Assembly (NCBI GenBank): GCA_000402835.1
Contig: AQRZ01000034.1
Location: 1-20,143, forward strand
Reading direction: 5' to 3'
Origin: Synergistetes bacterium JGI 0000079-D21
GTDB lineage: Bacteria; Synergistota; Synergistia; Synergistales; 79-D21
DNA: 20,143 bases
In this document: positions 1 to 7,279 of the stretch, in pieces
How the letters are laid out: each line of letters begins with the position of its first letter
Numbering within the stretch: the first letter of the stretch is position 1
The notes under the pieces: model-generated
The model's database searches: none
What the model was told of the DNA's origin: nothing
Seen by the model: the letters and a program-made list of their open reading frames with translations, nothing else
Position numbers and translations under genes: made by a program

Positions 1-1
1 C

Positions 2-577
2 GCCGACGCCCTGGGGTTCATCCTCGCCCCGAGCCCCCGACGGGTGACCCTGGAACGGGCGGCAAGCCTCGTCCGGGGGCTTGACCCCTTCGTCGCGAGG
101 GTGGCCGTCCTTTCCGATCCGACAGAGGCGGAGCTTCGGGAAGTCATCGGAAGCCGCATTTTCGACTGCCTCCAGTTCCACGGCGGGGAGGAGCCCGGCC
201 GGTTGGCGGGTCTTCCCCTGAAGACCGTCAAGGCCTTCGGAGTTTCCGGCAGGGAAGACCTGGAGCGGGTGGAAATCTACGCGGAGGCGGCGGACTACTT
301 CCTGTTCGACACGAAAGCCGGCGGAGCTTCCGGGGGGACCGGGCAAGCCTTCGACTGGTCGCTCCTGTCGGGACGGTCCTTTTCCAGGCCCTTCATCCTG
401 GCCGGGGGCCTGGGACCCGAAAACCTCCCCCGGGCCCTCGAAAAAGTCCGTCCCGCTGCCGTGGACCTGAACAGCCGTATCGAATCCGCAACGGGCGTCA
501 AGGACGCCGTTCTCATGGCCAGGGCGATCCTTGCCGCCAGGAGATCGAATATGGACGAAACGAGAGGTGATTCCTGA
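2..577 (+). CDS. trpF: phosphoribosylanthranilate isomerase, 5' partial
   Basis: Isomerises N-(5-phosphoribosyl)anthranilate to CdRP in tryptophan synthesis, a cytosolic TIM-barrel enzyme. The frame is open to the left edge of the window. The first visible residues, [15 protein letters not shown], match the conserved early TrpF block (GAD.LGFIF..SPR), so the true start lies only a few tens of codons upstream; the GTG at 44 is internal. Further family blocks are [18 protein letters not shown] and [10 protein letters not shown] near the phosphate-binding end of the barrel, then VDLNSRIES and a KD before the final helix. The stop TGA overlaps the trpB start by one base (TGATG), indicating translational coupling. 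trpE, trpD and trpC are presumably upstream, outside the window. Identification is secure; only the start is missing. Confidence 0.95.
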   Translation, partial: ADALGFILAPSPRRVTLERAASLVRGLDPFVARVAVLSDPTEAELREVIGSRIFDCLQFHGGEEPGRLAGLPLKTVKAFGVSGREDLERVEIYAEAADYFLFDTKAGGASGGTGQAFDWSLLSGRSFSRPFILAGGLGPENLPRALEKVRPAAVDLNSRIESATGVKDAVLMARAILAARRSNMDETRGDS

Positions 578-1770
578 TGGAGAAGAAAGGTTATTTCGGC
601 CCCTTCGGGGGACGGTTCGTCCCCGAGTCGCTGTTTCCAGCCCTCGAGGAACTGGACCAGGCCTACGGAAAACTCAAGTCCGATCCGGCCTTCCGGGGTG
701 AACTCGCGGAACTCCTCAACCGCTACAGCGGGCGGCCGACTCCGTTGACCTATGCCGAAAGGCTGACTGAGCACCTGGGCGGAGCGAAAATCTACCTGAA
801 GCGGGAGGATTTGAACCACACGGGCGCGCACAAGATCAACAACGCCCTTGGGCAGGCCCTGGTCGCCCGAAGGCTTGGGAAGCGGAGGGTCATCGCGGAG
901 ACCGGCGCTGGCCAGCACGGTGTCGCCACCGCCACCGCCGCCGCGCGGTTCGGCATGGAATGCCACGTCTTCATGGGGGTCGAGGACATGCACCGCCAGG
1001 CCCTGAACGTGGACCGGATGCGGATCCTTGGGGCGAAGGTGGTGCCCGTCACCTCCGGCAGCCGGACCTTGAAGGACGCCACCAACGAGGCCATCCGCGA
1101 GTGGGTCGCCAGCGTGGAGGACACGCACTACATCATCGGGTCCGTGGTTGGACCCCACCCCTACCCAACACTGGTGAGGGACTTCCAGCGAATCATCGGC
1201 GACGAGGTCAGACGGCAGGTCATGGCGGATGAAGGGCGACTTCCCGACATCCTGGTGGCCTGCGTGGGCGGCGGAAGCAACGCTATCGGCCTGTTCACCC
1301 CGTTCATCGGGGACAAGTCCGTCCGCATGGTCGGGGTCGAAGCCGCCGGGAAGGGGATCGAAACCGGTTCCCACGCCGCCACTCTCACGGGGGGGCGGCA
1401 AGGCGTCCTCCACGGGTGCCTCTCCTACTTGCTGCAGGACGCGGACGGCCAGGTCATGGAGGCCTATTCCATCTCCGCCGGGCTGGATTACCCGGGCGTC
1501 GGCCCCGAGCACAGCTTCCTCATGGAAACCGGCCGGGCGGAATACACTTCCGCAACAGACGCAGAAGCCCTCGAGGCCTTCGGGCTGCTCTCCCGGATGG
1601 AGGGGATCATCCCGGCCCTGGAAAGTTCGCACGCCCTCGCCGAGGCGATCCGTACCGCGCCCCGGCTGTCACGTGAAACCGTCATGGTGGTCAACCTCTC
1701 CGGCCGTGGGGACAAGGACATGGATTCGGTCCGCCCTTATTTCACCGAAAAGGGGACTGAAGCCCGATGA
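577..1770 (+). CDS. trpB: tryptophan synthase beta chain
   Basis: Condenses indole with L-serine to give tryptophan in a PLP-dependent reaction, working in an alpha2-beta2 complex with TrpA. The 397-residue length is normal for the main TrpB1 type. It opens with [13 protein letters not shown]. The PLP lysine is Lys86 in the [13 protein letters not shown] block, followed by the [12 protein letters not shown] loop. The phosphate-binding loop is the glycine-rich [12 protein letters not shown], and the late SGRGDKD block is also present. The ATG at 577 is the first start after trpF and shares one base with the trpF stop. The 3' end overlaps trpA by four bases (ATGA), so the two subunits are translationally coupled, which fits their one-to-one assembly. 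Nothing in the gene looks damaged. Confidence 0.98.
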   Translation: MEKKGYFGPFGGRFVPESLFPALEELDQAYGKLKSDPAFRGELAELLNRYSGRPTPLTYAERLTEHLGGAKIYLKREDLNHTGAHKINNALGQALVARRLGKRRVIAETGAGQHGVATATAAARFGMECHVFMGVEDMHRQALNVDRMRILGAKVVPVTSGSRTLKDATNEAIREWVASVEDTHYIIGSVVGPHPYPTLVRDFQRIIGDEVRRQVMADEGRLPDILVACVGGGSNAIGLFTPFIGDKSVRMVGVEAAGKGIETGSHAATLTGGRQGVLHGCLSYLLQDADGQVMEAYSISAGLDYPGVGPEHSFLMETGRAEYTSATDAEALEAFGLLSRMEGIIPALESSHALAEAIRTAPRLSRETVMVVNLSGRGDKDMDSVRPYFTEKGTEAR

Positions 1771-2567
1771 ACCGGCTGGGAAAGGCCTTCGAGGACCACA
1801 AGGCCCTCATCACCTTCGTCACGGCGGGAGACCCCGACCTGGACGTCACCCGCGCGATCTGCCCCGTGCTCGAGGAATCCGGGGCGGACGTCATCGAGCT
1901 CGGAATCCCCTTCTCCGACCCCCAGGCCGACGGGCCCTCCATCCAGGCCGCGGGCCAGAGGGCCCTGAAGGCGGGCACCACTCCGGCTTCCGTGCTGGAG
2001 CTCGCGGAAAGCCTGAAGAAAACCGTGACGGTGCCCCTTGTCCTGATGGGATATTTCAACCCGATCCTCCAATACGGCGAAGAGAGCTTCGCCAGGGACG
2101 CAGCCAGGGCGGGAGTCGCCGGTGTCATCGTGCCAGACCTGCCCTACGACGAAGGAGAAAACTTCTACGCTGCCCTGGAACGGGAAGGAGTGGAGGGGAT
2201 CCTCATGGTGGCCCCCAACTCACCCGAATCGCGGCTGAAGGAAGCAGGACGCAGGGCCCGGGGCTTCGCCTACTGCGTGTCCCTGCTCGGCACGACCGGC
2301 ACGTTCGATGACCTGTACGCCGATCTCGAAAGCTATCTCAGGCGCGTTAGGGGGTATTTCAGCATACCCGTGGCCCTGGGGTTCGGAATCGACGGGCCCC
2401 AGCGCGCCGCAAGGGCCGCAGCCCATGCGGACGGCGTCGTCGTCGGGAGCGCCCTCGTCCGGCTCATCGAAAAGTACGGCCGGGACGAAAAGCGCCTCAC
2501 CGCCGAGGTCAGGCAGTTCGTTGGAGGCCTGAAGGAGGCGATCCGGGCTCAGTCTCCCCAGGGGTAG
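1767..2567 (+). CDS. trpA: tryptophan synthase alpha chain
   Basis: Cleaves indole-3-glycerol phosphate to indole and glyceraldehyde 3-phosphate, passing indole through the tunnel to TrpB. The protein has 266 residues, the usual length. The catalytic glutamate is Glu44 in [11 protein letters not shown] and the catalytic aspartate is Asp55 in the adjacent [10 protein letters not shown] block; they correspond to Glu49 and Asp60 of the Salmonella enzyme. The GYFNPI block and the phosphate-binding ALGFGI segment follow. It starts inside the trpB stop (ATGA). The last 19 bases, including the TAG stop, overlap the 3' end of pheA on the opposite strand. No intrinsic terminator is visible after it, so trp transcripts probably run into antisense pheA sequence. 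Confidence 0.97.
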   Translation: MNRLGKAFEDHKALITFVTAGDPDLDVTRAICPVLEESGADVIELGIPFSDPQADGPSIQAAGQRALKAGTTPASVLELAESLKKTVTVPLVLMGYFNPILQYGEESFARDAARAGVAGVIVPDLPYDEGENFYAALEREGVEGILMVAPNSPESRLKEAGRRARGFAYCVSLLGTTGTFDDLYADLESYLRRVRGYFSIPVALGFGIDGPQRAARAAAHADGVVVGSALVRLIEKYGRDEKRLTAEVRQFVGGLKEAIRAQSPQG

Positions 2568-3619
2568 GATCCGAGGACCCTCAGGCTGAAGCAGTGGGGC
2601 CTCATTTTTAGCAGGGCCCCTGCTAGAGGCTCTTCCCCGGCGTGACCTTCCACGTCCACGAAGAAGAGGTACTCGAAGGGATCCTCCGGCAGAGGCCTTG
2701 ATTGGATGAAGGTCAGGTTCACCCCGGCGTCCCGGAGGGGGTCCAGGGCCCGCATGAGAGACCCAGGCGTGTGGCTCACCACGAAAAGCAGCGTCGTCTT
2801 GCACCCAGGCGAGGGGCGGGCGGCGTCCCGCCCCACCACCCAGAACCGGGTGGTGTTATGGAACCGGTCCTGAGTATCCCTGGCCAGGACCTTCAGCGCA
2901 TGGAGTTCGGCCGCCTTCTCGCTGCAGAGGGCGGCCACCCCCTCCTCGGACGAGGCCTGGGCCGCGGCGTCGCTGGTCGAAGGGACGTTCACCCGGGGAA
3001 CCCCAGGCAGGTGGGTTCCCAGCCAGACCCGGCACTGGGCCAGCGCCTGGGGATGCGACCGGACCTCCCGGACGGAGGCCAGGTCCGCCATGCGGCCGGC
3101 CAGGACGTGACGGATGGGAAGATGGACCTCGCGGAGGATGTTCAGCTCGGCCCCGGACTCGGCAAAGCCGTCCAGGGTGGCGTACACGACCCCCTCCAGG
3201 GTGTTCTCTACCGGGACGACCCCCAGGTCCGCCTCTTTCCGCTGGAGGGACAGGAAGACCTCCCGGGGACCCGCGCATGGGACGAAATCGACGCCGTGCC
3301 CCAGGGCACAGAGGGCAGCAGCGTGGGTGTAGGAACCTTTCGGACCCAGGAAGGCCACCCGCGGTTTCTGCTGAACCGCCCTGCACATGGAGATGACCTC
3401 GCGCATCACGGCTGAGACCGCCCGCGGGTCGATGCCCGGGTGCATTTCCTGAAGCCGCCGGACGACATCCCGTTCCCGAGCCGGATCATAGACGGGCCCT
3501 TCCCCCTTGGCATCCCCGACGGCCCTTGCCAGTTCCAGGCGCTTCTCCAGCAGGAGCCCCAGGGATTCATCCAGTTCGTCGATCTTCTTTCTCAGTCGCT
3601 CCAGTTCCTCCCGGGCCAT
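2549..3619 (-). CDS. pheA: chorismate mutase / prephenate dehydratase (P-protein)
   Basis: A bifunctional enzyme that converts chorismate to prephenate and then to phenylpyruvate, the committed route to phenylalanine. The 356 residues hold an AroQ-type chorismate mutase helix bundle at about 1-85 (LRKKIDELDESL, then the DPARERDVV block), a prephenate dehydratase domain at about 92-270 (FLGPKGSYTHAAA, VPVENTLEGVV, and the catalytic NTTRF motif), and a C-terminal ACT domain that normally binds phenylalanine (LLFVVSHTPGSL, IQSRPLP). The ATG at 3619 was chosen because a GGGGAGGG Shine-Dalgarno lies seven bases upstream and the mutase domain begins at once; longer readings to 3706 need a TTG start and add an unconserved tail. 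The gene is divergent from the aroF operon and convergent with trpA. Confidence 0.96.
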   Translation of the reverse strand: MAREELERLRKKIDELDESLGLLLEKRLELARAVGDAKGEGPVYDPARERDVVRRLQEMHPGIDPRAVSAVMREVISMCRAVQQKPRVAFLGPKGSYTHAAALCALGHGVDFVPCAGPREVFLSLQRKEADLGVVPVENTLEGVVYATLDGFAESGAELNILREVHLPIRHVLAGRMADLASVREVRSHPQALAQCRVWLGTHLPGVPRVNVPSTSDAAAQASSEEGVAALCSEKAAELHALKVLARDTQDRFHNTTRFWVVGRDAARPSPGCKTTLLFVVSHTPGSLMRALDPLRDAGVNLTFIQSRPLPEDPFEYLFFVDVEGHAGEEPLAGALLKMRPHCFSLRVLGSYPWGD

Positions 3620-3757
3620 CCTGCATCCCTCCCCGCGGGAATCTGTCTCCTTCGGCCCGCTTTTGGCCGATTCAGGAAAGAGTATCCCAAGTCCCCGAAA
3701 TTTCAAAGGGTGAACCCCGCCCCAGAAATTGTTCGGACGACATTTTGAATCTTTCCC
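3620..3757. other. pheA upstream region
   Basis: This is the pheA side of the 455-base divergent intergenic region. Apart from the pheA Shine-Dalgarno it holds one short inverted repeat (TCGGCC at 3652-3657 with GGCCGA at 3665-3670) in the presumed pheA 5' leader, with no following T-run on either strand. A TTGAAA on the - strand at 3706-3701 could be a -35 box, but the nearest -10-like hexamer is too close, so I do not call a pheA promoter. I see no aromatic-rich leader peptide on this side. Confidence 0.4.
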
Positions 3758-3785
3758 TTGACAAATGGATGAATGTCCGTATCAT
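3758..3785 (+). promoter_or_regulatory. promoter of the aroF operon
   Basis: A perfect TTGACA -35 box (3758-3763) is followed after 16 bases by TATCAT (3780-3785), five of six matches to the sigma-70 type -10 consensus. The surrounding bases are markedly AT-richer than the genes. Transcription would start near 3792, giving a 5' leader of about 280 bases before aroF that contains the leader peptide and attenuator. Confidence 0.8.
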
Positions 3786-3833
3786 GTTCTTCCAACGGGA
3801 GTCGCACTGCTTTGGCGAGAGGAGGGAAGAGCG

Positions 3834-3959
3834 ATGACGGTAAACGTGGAGAGGGGCTATGCCTATTTTAGCGGCGGCCAGTGGCGTTTTTATGCCAGTG
3901 GCTCCTGTTCACGTGGAAATCCGTTATCGGCTCTCCCAGAAAACGCCGCCGCAGGATAG
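3834..3959 (+). CDS. aromatic-rich leader peptide of the aroF operon
   Basis: A 41-codon open reading frame with a strong Shine-Dalgarno (GAGGAGGG at 3819-3826) before its ATG. Its segment YAYFSGGQWRFY carries six aromatic residues in twelve: Tyr9, Tyr11, Phe12, Trp17, Phe19 and Tyr20, covering all three aromatic amino acids; none occur elsewhere in the peptide. Such a cluster directly upstream of an aromatic biosynthesis operon and a terminator is the hallmark of a translated attenuator, as in E. coli trpL and pheL, but with mixed control codons. The Tyr codons are all TAT and the Phe codons all TTT. Its TAG stop (3957-3959) lies in the 5' arm of a hairpin. A longer reading from the ATG at 3765 would begin inside the promoter, so I reject it. 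The peptide probably has no function beyond being translated. Confidence 0.85.
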   Translation: MTVNVERGYAYFSGGQWRFYASGSCSRGNPLSALPENAAAG

Positions 3960-4024
3960 TCCTACCGCTTAGGACTCGCCGCAGACCACAGGCAGGAAAG
4001 TAAAAGCCGGAACCGGATTTCCAC
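3871..4024 (+). promoter_or_regulatory. attenuator: alternative RNA structures and antiterminator
   Basis: Four pairings can be read. A hairpin spans the late control codons: 3877-3887 pairs with 3892-3902 around a TTTT loop, with one G-G mismatch and one G-T pair. A long-range stem pairs GCGGCGGC (3871-3878) with GCCGCCGC (3945-3952). A local hairpin pairs AGTCCTA (3958-3964) with TAGGACT (3970-3976) and contains the leader stop. The antiterminator pairs GTGGAAATCCG (3913-3923) with CGGATTTCCAC (4014-4024), eleven perfect pairs, and continues as TCGGCT (3927-3932) against AGCCGG (4005-4010). This helix uses the same bases as the 5' arm of the terminator, so the two exclude each other. A ribosome stalled at Tyr20 or earlier leaves 3913 onward free, favouring antitermination; one translating on to 3957 passes over that arm. 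The pairings are seen; the mechanism is inferred. Confidence 0.75.
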
Positions 4025-4045
4025 ATCCCGGTTCCGGCTTTTTTT
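4002..4045 (+). terminator. attenuator terminator before aroF
   Basis: A perfect intrinsic terminator. AGCCGGAACCGG (4005-4016) pairs with CCGGTTCCGGCT (4028-4039), with further A-T pairs at the base, an 11-base loop and a T-run through 4045. It lies between the leader peptide stop and the aroF Shine-Dalgarno, so it must be read through for the operon to be expressed. Confidence 0.93.
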
Positions 4046-4074
4046 GTTCACCATTCCCGGGGAGGTGCATTCAT

Positions 4075-5127
4075 ATGATGACGGTTATCCAGATGCAGGA
4101 AACGAGTACGAGCCTGGACATGGCAAGAATCTGCGATTCCCTCGAGCGGCAGGGGTGCCAGGCGAGGGTGGTTCCCAGGGCGTCCGCCCCCTGCGTGGTC
4201 GTTAGCGGGAAGATCGCAGACAAGGCGGGCCTCAAAGCCTTTCCGGGCGTCGGGCTGGTGAGCGAAACCAACTCCTCGTTCCCCCTTGCCAGCCGCGAGG
4301 CGGGGCTTTCCGAACCTGGCCCCATGAACATCGCGCCTGGGCTCTTCATCGGCGAGGGCATGACCGTCGTCATGGCAGGCCCCTGCTCGGTGGAGGGACG
4401 GAACCAGATCCTGGAGACGGCACGGGGCGTCAAGGCCTCGGGTGCTTCCGTCCTCCGGGGCGGGGCCTTCAAGCCGCGCTCCAACCCCTACAGCTTCCAG
4501 GGGCTGGGCAGCGAGGGAATTGCGCTCCTCATGGAAGCCCGCAGGGAAACCGGCCTCCCCATCGTAACCGAGGTGATGGCACCCGAGGACGTGGAGTGGC
4601 TCGCCCCCCACGTGGACATCCTGCAGGTCGGGACCAGGAACATGCAGAACTTCACCCTCCTCAAGGCCCTCGGCCGGGCCGACAAGCCCGTGCTCCTGAA
4701 AAGGGGCATGATGTCCACCGTCGACGAGTGGCTACAGGCCGCCGAGTACATCCTGGCCGGCGGGAACACCCGCGTCATCCTTTGCGAAAGGGGGATCCGG
4801 AGCTTCGACAAGATCACCCGGAACACCCTGGACCTGTCAATCGTCCCGATGGTCAAGTCCATGACCCACCTTCCCATCATCGTCGACCCCAGCCACGCCA
4901 CCGGGCGCCGGGAACTGATCCTCCCCATGAGCCTGGCGGCACTGGCGGCAGGTGCAGACGGCCTGATCATCGAAGTCCACCCGCGCCCCGACGAAGCCCT
5001 CTCCGACGGGGCTCAATCCATAGACCTGCAGGCCTTCGACGGCCTGATGCGACGTGCCCGGCGCCTCATCGAGGCGCTGGCCGCGGAAAGCGAGAGCCCG
5101 CTTTGCAGCTTGCGGATTGCCATGTAG
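4075..5127 (+). CDS. aroF: 3-deoxy-7-phosphoheptulonate (DAHP) synthase
   Basis: Condenses phosphoenolpyruvate with erythrose 4-phosphate, the first step of the shikimate pathway. The 350 residues comprise an N-terminal domain of about 85-95 residues and a TIM barrel from about residue 97. The barrel shows MAGPCSVEG with the metal-binding Cys104, [24 protein letters not shown], and [11 protein letters not shown] followed by IIEVHP with the other metal ligands. This is the type I-beta, AroF/KdsA-like class; the N-terminal part resembles the ferredoxin-like ACT-type domain through which the Thermotoga enzyme senses Tyr and Phe. The ATG at 4075 lies seven bases after GGGGAGGTG; an ATG follows immediately at 4078. 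First gene of a seven-gene operon and directly downstream of the attenuator, so it is controlled at both enzyme and transcript level. Confidence 0.97.
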   Translation: MMTVIQMQETSTSLDMARICDSLERQGCQARVVPRASAPCVVVSGKIADKAGLKAFPGVGLVSETNSSFPLASREAGLSEPGPMNIAPGLFIGEGMTVVMAGPCSVEGRNQILETARGVKASGASVLRGGAFKPRSNPYSFQGLGSEGIALLMEARRETGLPIVTEVMAPEDVEWLAPHVDILQVGTRNMQNFTLLKALGRADKPVLLKRGMMSTVDEWLQAAEYILAGGNTRVILCERGIRSFDKITRNTLDLSIVPMVKSMTHLPIIVDPSHATGRRELILPMSLAALAAGADGLIIEVHPRPDEALSDGAQSIDLQAFDGLMRRARRLIEALAAESESPLCSLRIAM

Positions 5128-5978
5128 GCATTGACGGTCTCGGGCTGATCGGCGGGTCCTTGGCCGCGGCACTGCGAAGGTCGGGCCGAGCCCGTTCCGT
5201 CCGGGGGTGGGACTCCGATCCGGAGACCCTGGCCTTCGCCCATGGGGAGGGGATGATCGACGAAGCCGCTTCCTCCATGGACGAACTGGCGATGGGATCG
5301 GATCTGCTCATCCTCGCAGTCCCGCTGGGACAGGTGGAACACGCGGCCCGGCAAGCCCATTCGGCAGCCGGGGGGAGCCTCCGGGCCGTCATGGACGTGG
5401 GCAGCGCCAAGGCCGTCGTCGCGGAACGGCTGGTTCCGCTTTTCGGCTCCCGCTACCTGGGGTTCCATCCAATGGCCGGCAGGGAAAACGGCGGGGTTAA
5501 AAACGCCACCCCCGAGCTTTTTGTCGACGCGACCTGCGCCCTGGTTCCCGGAACCGGGACTTCCCCGGAAGTGATCGCCCTCGGCCGGGAACTGGCCACA
5601 GCCCTCGGCGCCGAAACCCTCCTGCTCGACCCGCTCGAGCACGACAGGATCACGGCCTGCACCAGCCACGCCCCCATGCTGGTGGCCATGGCCCTCTGCC
5701 TGGCTGCCGAAGGGCTTATGGGCACATACCCGAACTTGCCTCTCATGGCAGCGGGGGGATTCCGCGACTCGACACGACCGGCTTCCAACCCGCCCTGGCT
5801 GGCCGCCGACATCTGGGGTGAAAACCGGGACGCCGTTTCGTCCGTCGTTGACCGCCTCGTGGCAAGGCTCAACGACATGAAGAAGATGTCTCCAGGAGAA
5901 ATGAAGGCCCTGGCGGAAAGAGCGAAAGCAGCCAGGGAAACCATCCTTTCGCAAGGTCCCCGGAGGTGGAAGTCATGA
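5103..5978 (+). CDS. tyrA: prephenate dehydrogenase
   Basis: Oxidatively decarboxylates prephenate to 4-hydroxyphenylpyruvate with NAD(P), the committed step to tyrosine. The Rossmann nucleotide-binding loop [13 protein letters not shown] sits at the extreme N-terminus. Then come [17 protein letters not shown] with the catalytic-region His, and [12 protein letters not shown], all typical of TyrA. There is no ATG near the start. I choose the TTG at 5103, with GAGAG six bases upstream, giving 291 residues and a 25-base overlap with aroF; the next upstream codons in frame are antisense-like and unconserved. No C-terminal ACT domain is visible, so feedback would fall on DAHP synthase or on the attenuator. 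An arogenate preference cannot be excluded. It ends in a four-base overlap with aroA. Confidence 0.93.
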   Translation: MQLADCHVGIDGLGLIGGSLAAALRRSGRARSVRGWDSDPETLAFAHGEGMIDEAASSMDELAMGSDLLILAVPLGQVEHAARQAHSAAGGSLRAVMDVGSAKAVVAERLVPLFGSRYLGFHPMAGRENGGVKNATPELFVDATCALVPGTGTSPEVIALGRELATALGAETLLLDPLEHDRITACTSHAPMLVAMALCLAAEGLMGTYPNLPLMAAGGFRDSTRPASNPPWLAADIWGENRDAVSSVVDRLVARLNDMKKMSPGEMKALAERAKAARETILSQGPRRWKS

Positions 5979-7279
5979 AGGACAGGGAAAACAGGGAAAT
6001 CGCCCCGGCTTCGGGGTTAAAGGGGACGGTGCGCGTTCCCGGAGACAAGTCGATCTCGCACCGGGCTGCTTTCCTGGGAGGCCTATCCAGGAAAGGGATC
6101 GAGGTCGAAAACTACTCGAGCGGGGCCGACTGCGCGAGCACCCTCCGTTGCCTGGAACAGCTCGGCTTTTCGGTGGAGCGGTCGGAACAGGTCGTCCGGG
6201 TCCGTCGCGGAGAAGGTCCCTGCGAAGCGCCTGTGCCGCTCGACGCAGGGAATTCGGGCACCACCGCACGGCTGTTGTGCGGCCTGCTTTCGGGGATCCC
6301 CGGTGCTTTTTCCGTCATCACCGGCGACGAAAGCCTGGGCCGCCGGCCCATGAGCCGGGTCGTCGATCCCCTGAGGAACCTTGGGGCCCGCATCGACGGC
6401 CGTGAGGGGGGAAGGCTTTTGCCCCTCTCCGTCCGTGGAACCCGCCTGACGGGCGGGACCTGCACGCTCTCGGTAGCGAGCGCCCAGGTCAAGACCGCCC
6501 TCATGATCGCGGGGCTATGCAGCCAGGGCAGCGTCACCGTGATCGAGCCCCTGGGCACGCGGGACCATACCGAGATCATGCTGGAACACCTAGGCGTCCC
6601 GGTCCGGCGAGAGGACCGGACCATCACCACCTATCCCTTCGATGACCTTCCCGGCGGCTCGTGGCGGATACCCGGGGACTTCTCCTCGGCAGCCTTCTGG
6701 GTTGTCGCCGCTGCGATCGTTCCGGCCTCAGAGCTCCTGCTTCCCGGTGTCGGCCTGAACCCGACCCGCACCGGGCTGCTCGAGATGCTGAAGGCGATGG
6801 GCCTTTCCGTGTCGGTGGAAGATCCCTCCACCTCCGGCGGCGAGCCGACCGGGACGATACGGGTTCGCTCCTCCAGCCTGGAAGGAACCCGCGTGGTTCG
6901 AGAGCAGGTTCCGGCCATGGTGGACGAGCTTCCCGTCCTGGCGGTGGCGGCCACGCAGGCTCGCGGCATCACCGAGATCCGGGGCGCGGAGGAACTCCGC
7001 GTCAAGGAATGCGACCGCATCGCCGCCATGGCGGAAGGGCTTTCCGCCCTGGGTGCGGATATCGAGGCCCACCCGGACGGGTGGGTTATCCGGGGTCCGA
7101 ACCGTCTAAAAGGCGGACGGGTGAAAAGCCGGGGGGATCACCGGATCGCCATGGCACTGGCCGTTGCCGCCCTGGCAGCGGAAGGGCCGGTTGAGATCGA
7201 GGGAGCCGAATGCGTCGACATCTCCTACCCGGGCTTTTTTGCGGACCTCGAAAGGCTTTCGCGGGGAGACCGCCGATGA
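5975..7279 (+). CDS. aroA: 5-enolpyruvylshikimate-3-phosphate synthase
   Basis: Transfers enolpyruvate from PEP to shikimate 3-phosphate, the sixth shikimate step. The 434-residue protein has the two-fold inside-out barrel signature: GDKSISHRAAFLGGLS near residue 20 (shikimate and PEP binding Lys), NSGTTARLLCGLL, GDESLGRRPM, SAQVKTALMIAGL, DHTEIMLEHLG, VDELPVLAVAA, VKECDRIAAM and DHRIAMALAVAAL. The ATG at 5975 follows CGGAGGTGG with good spacing and overlaps the tyrA stop (ATGA); a GTG at 5966 lies within that Shine-Dalgarno and is unlikely. Whether it is a glyphosate-sensitive class I or a class II enzyme I do not decide from sequence alone. It overlaps aroE by four bases. Confidence 0.97.
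   Translation: MKDRENREIAPASGLKGTVRVPGDKSISHRAAFLGGLSRKGIEVENYSSGADCASTLRCLEQLGFSVERSEQVVRVRRGEGPCEAPVPLDAGNSGTTARLLCGLLSGIPGAFSVITGDESLGRRPMSRVVDPLRNLGARIDGREGGRLLPLSVRGTRLTGGTCTLSVASAQVKTALMIAGLCSQGSVTVIEPLGTRDHTEIMLEHLGVPVRREDRTITTYPFDDLPGGSWRIPGDFSSAAFWVVAAAIVPASELLLPGVGLNPTRTGLLEMLKAMGLSVSVEDPSTSGGEPTGTIRVRSSSLEGTRVVREQVPAMVDELPVLAVAATQARGITEIRGAEELRVKECDRIAAMAEGLSALGADIEAHPDGWVIRGPNRLKGGRVKSRGDHRIAMALAVAALAAEGPVEIEGAECVDISYPGFFADLERLSRGDRR

Noticed and set aside
295..1632. A 445-codon open frame on the - strand across trpF and trpB.
   Set aside because: It is antisense to two strongly conserved genes; high GC with codon bias leaves long empty antisense frames. The translation resembles no protein I know.
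1229..2311. A 360-codon + frame across trpB and trpA.
   Set aside because: It is an out-of-frame reading of well-supported genes, and its composition (Pro/Arg/Gly/Ser-rich) is typical of shadows.
2609..2625. Perfect palindrome TAGCAGGGCCCCTGCTA in pheA as a terminator for trp or pheA.
   Set aside because: A T-run precedes it rather than follows it on the + strand, and an A-run follows it on the - strand; it also codes for conserved ACT-domain sequence.
3765..3959. A 64-codon version of the leader ORF starting at 3765.
   Set aside because: Its start lies between the -35 and -10 boxes, upstream of the expected transcript start, and it has no Shine-Dalgarno. The ATG at 3834 has a strong one.
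3834..4045. T-box riboswitch before aroF.
   Set aside because: The conserved T-box sequence and the stem I features are not visible, while a translated aromatic leader is.
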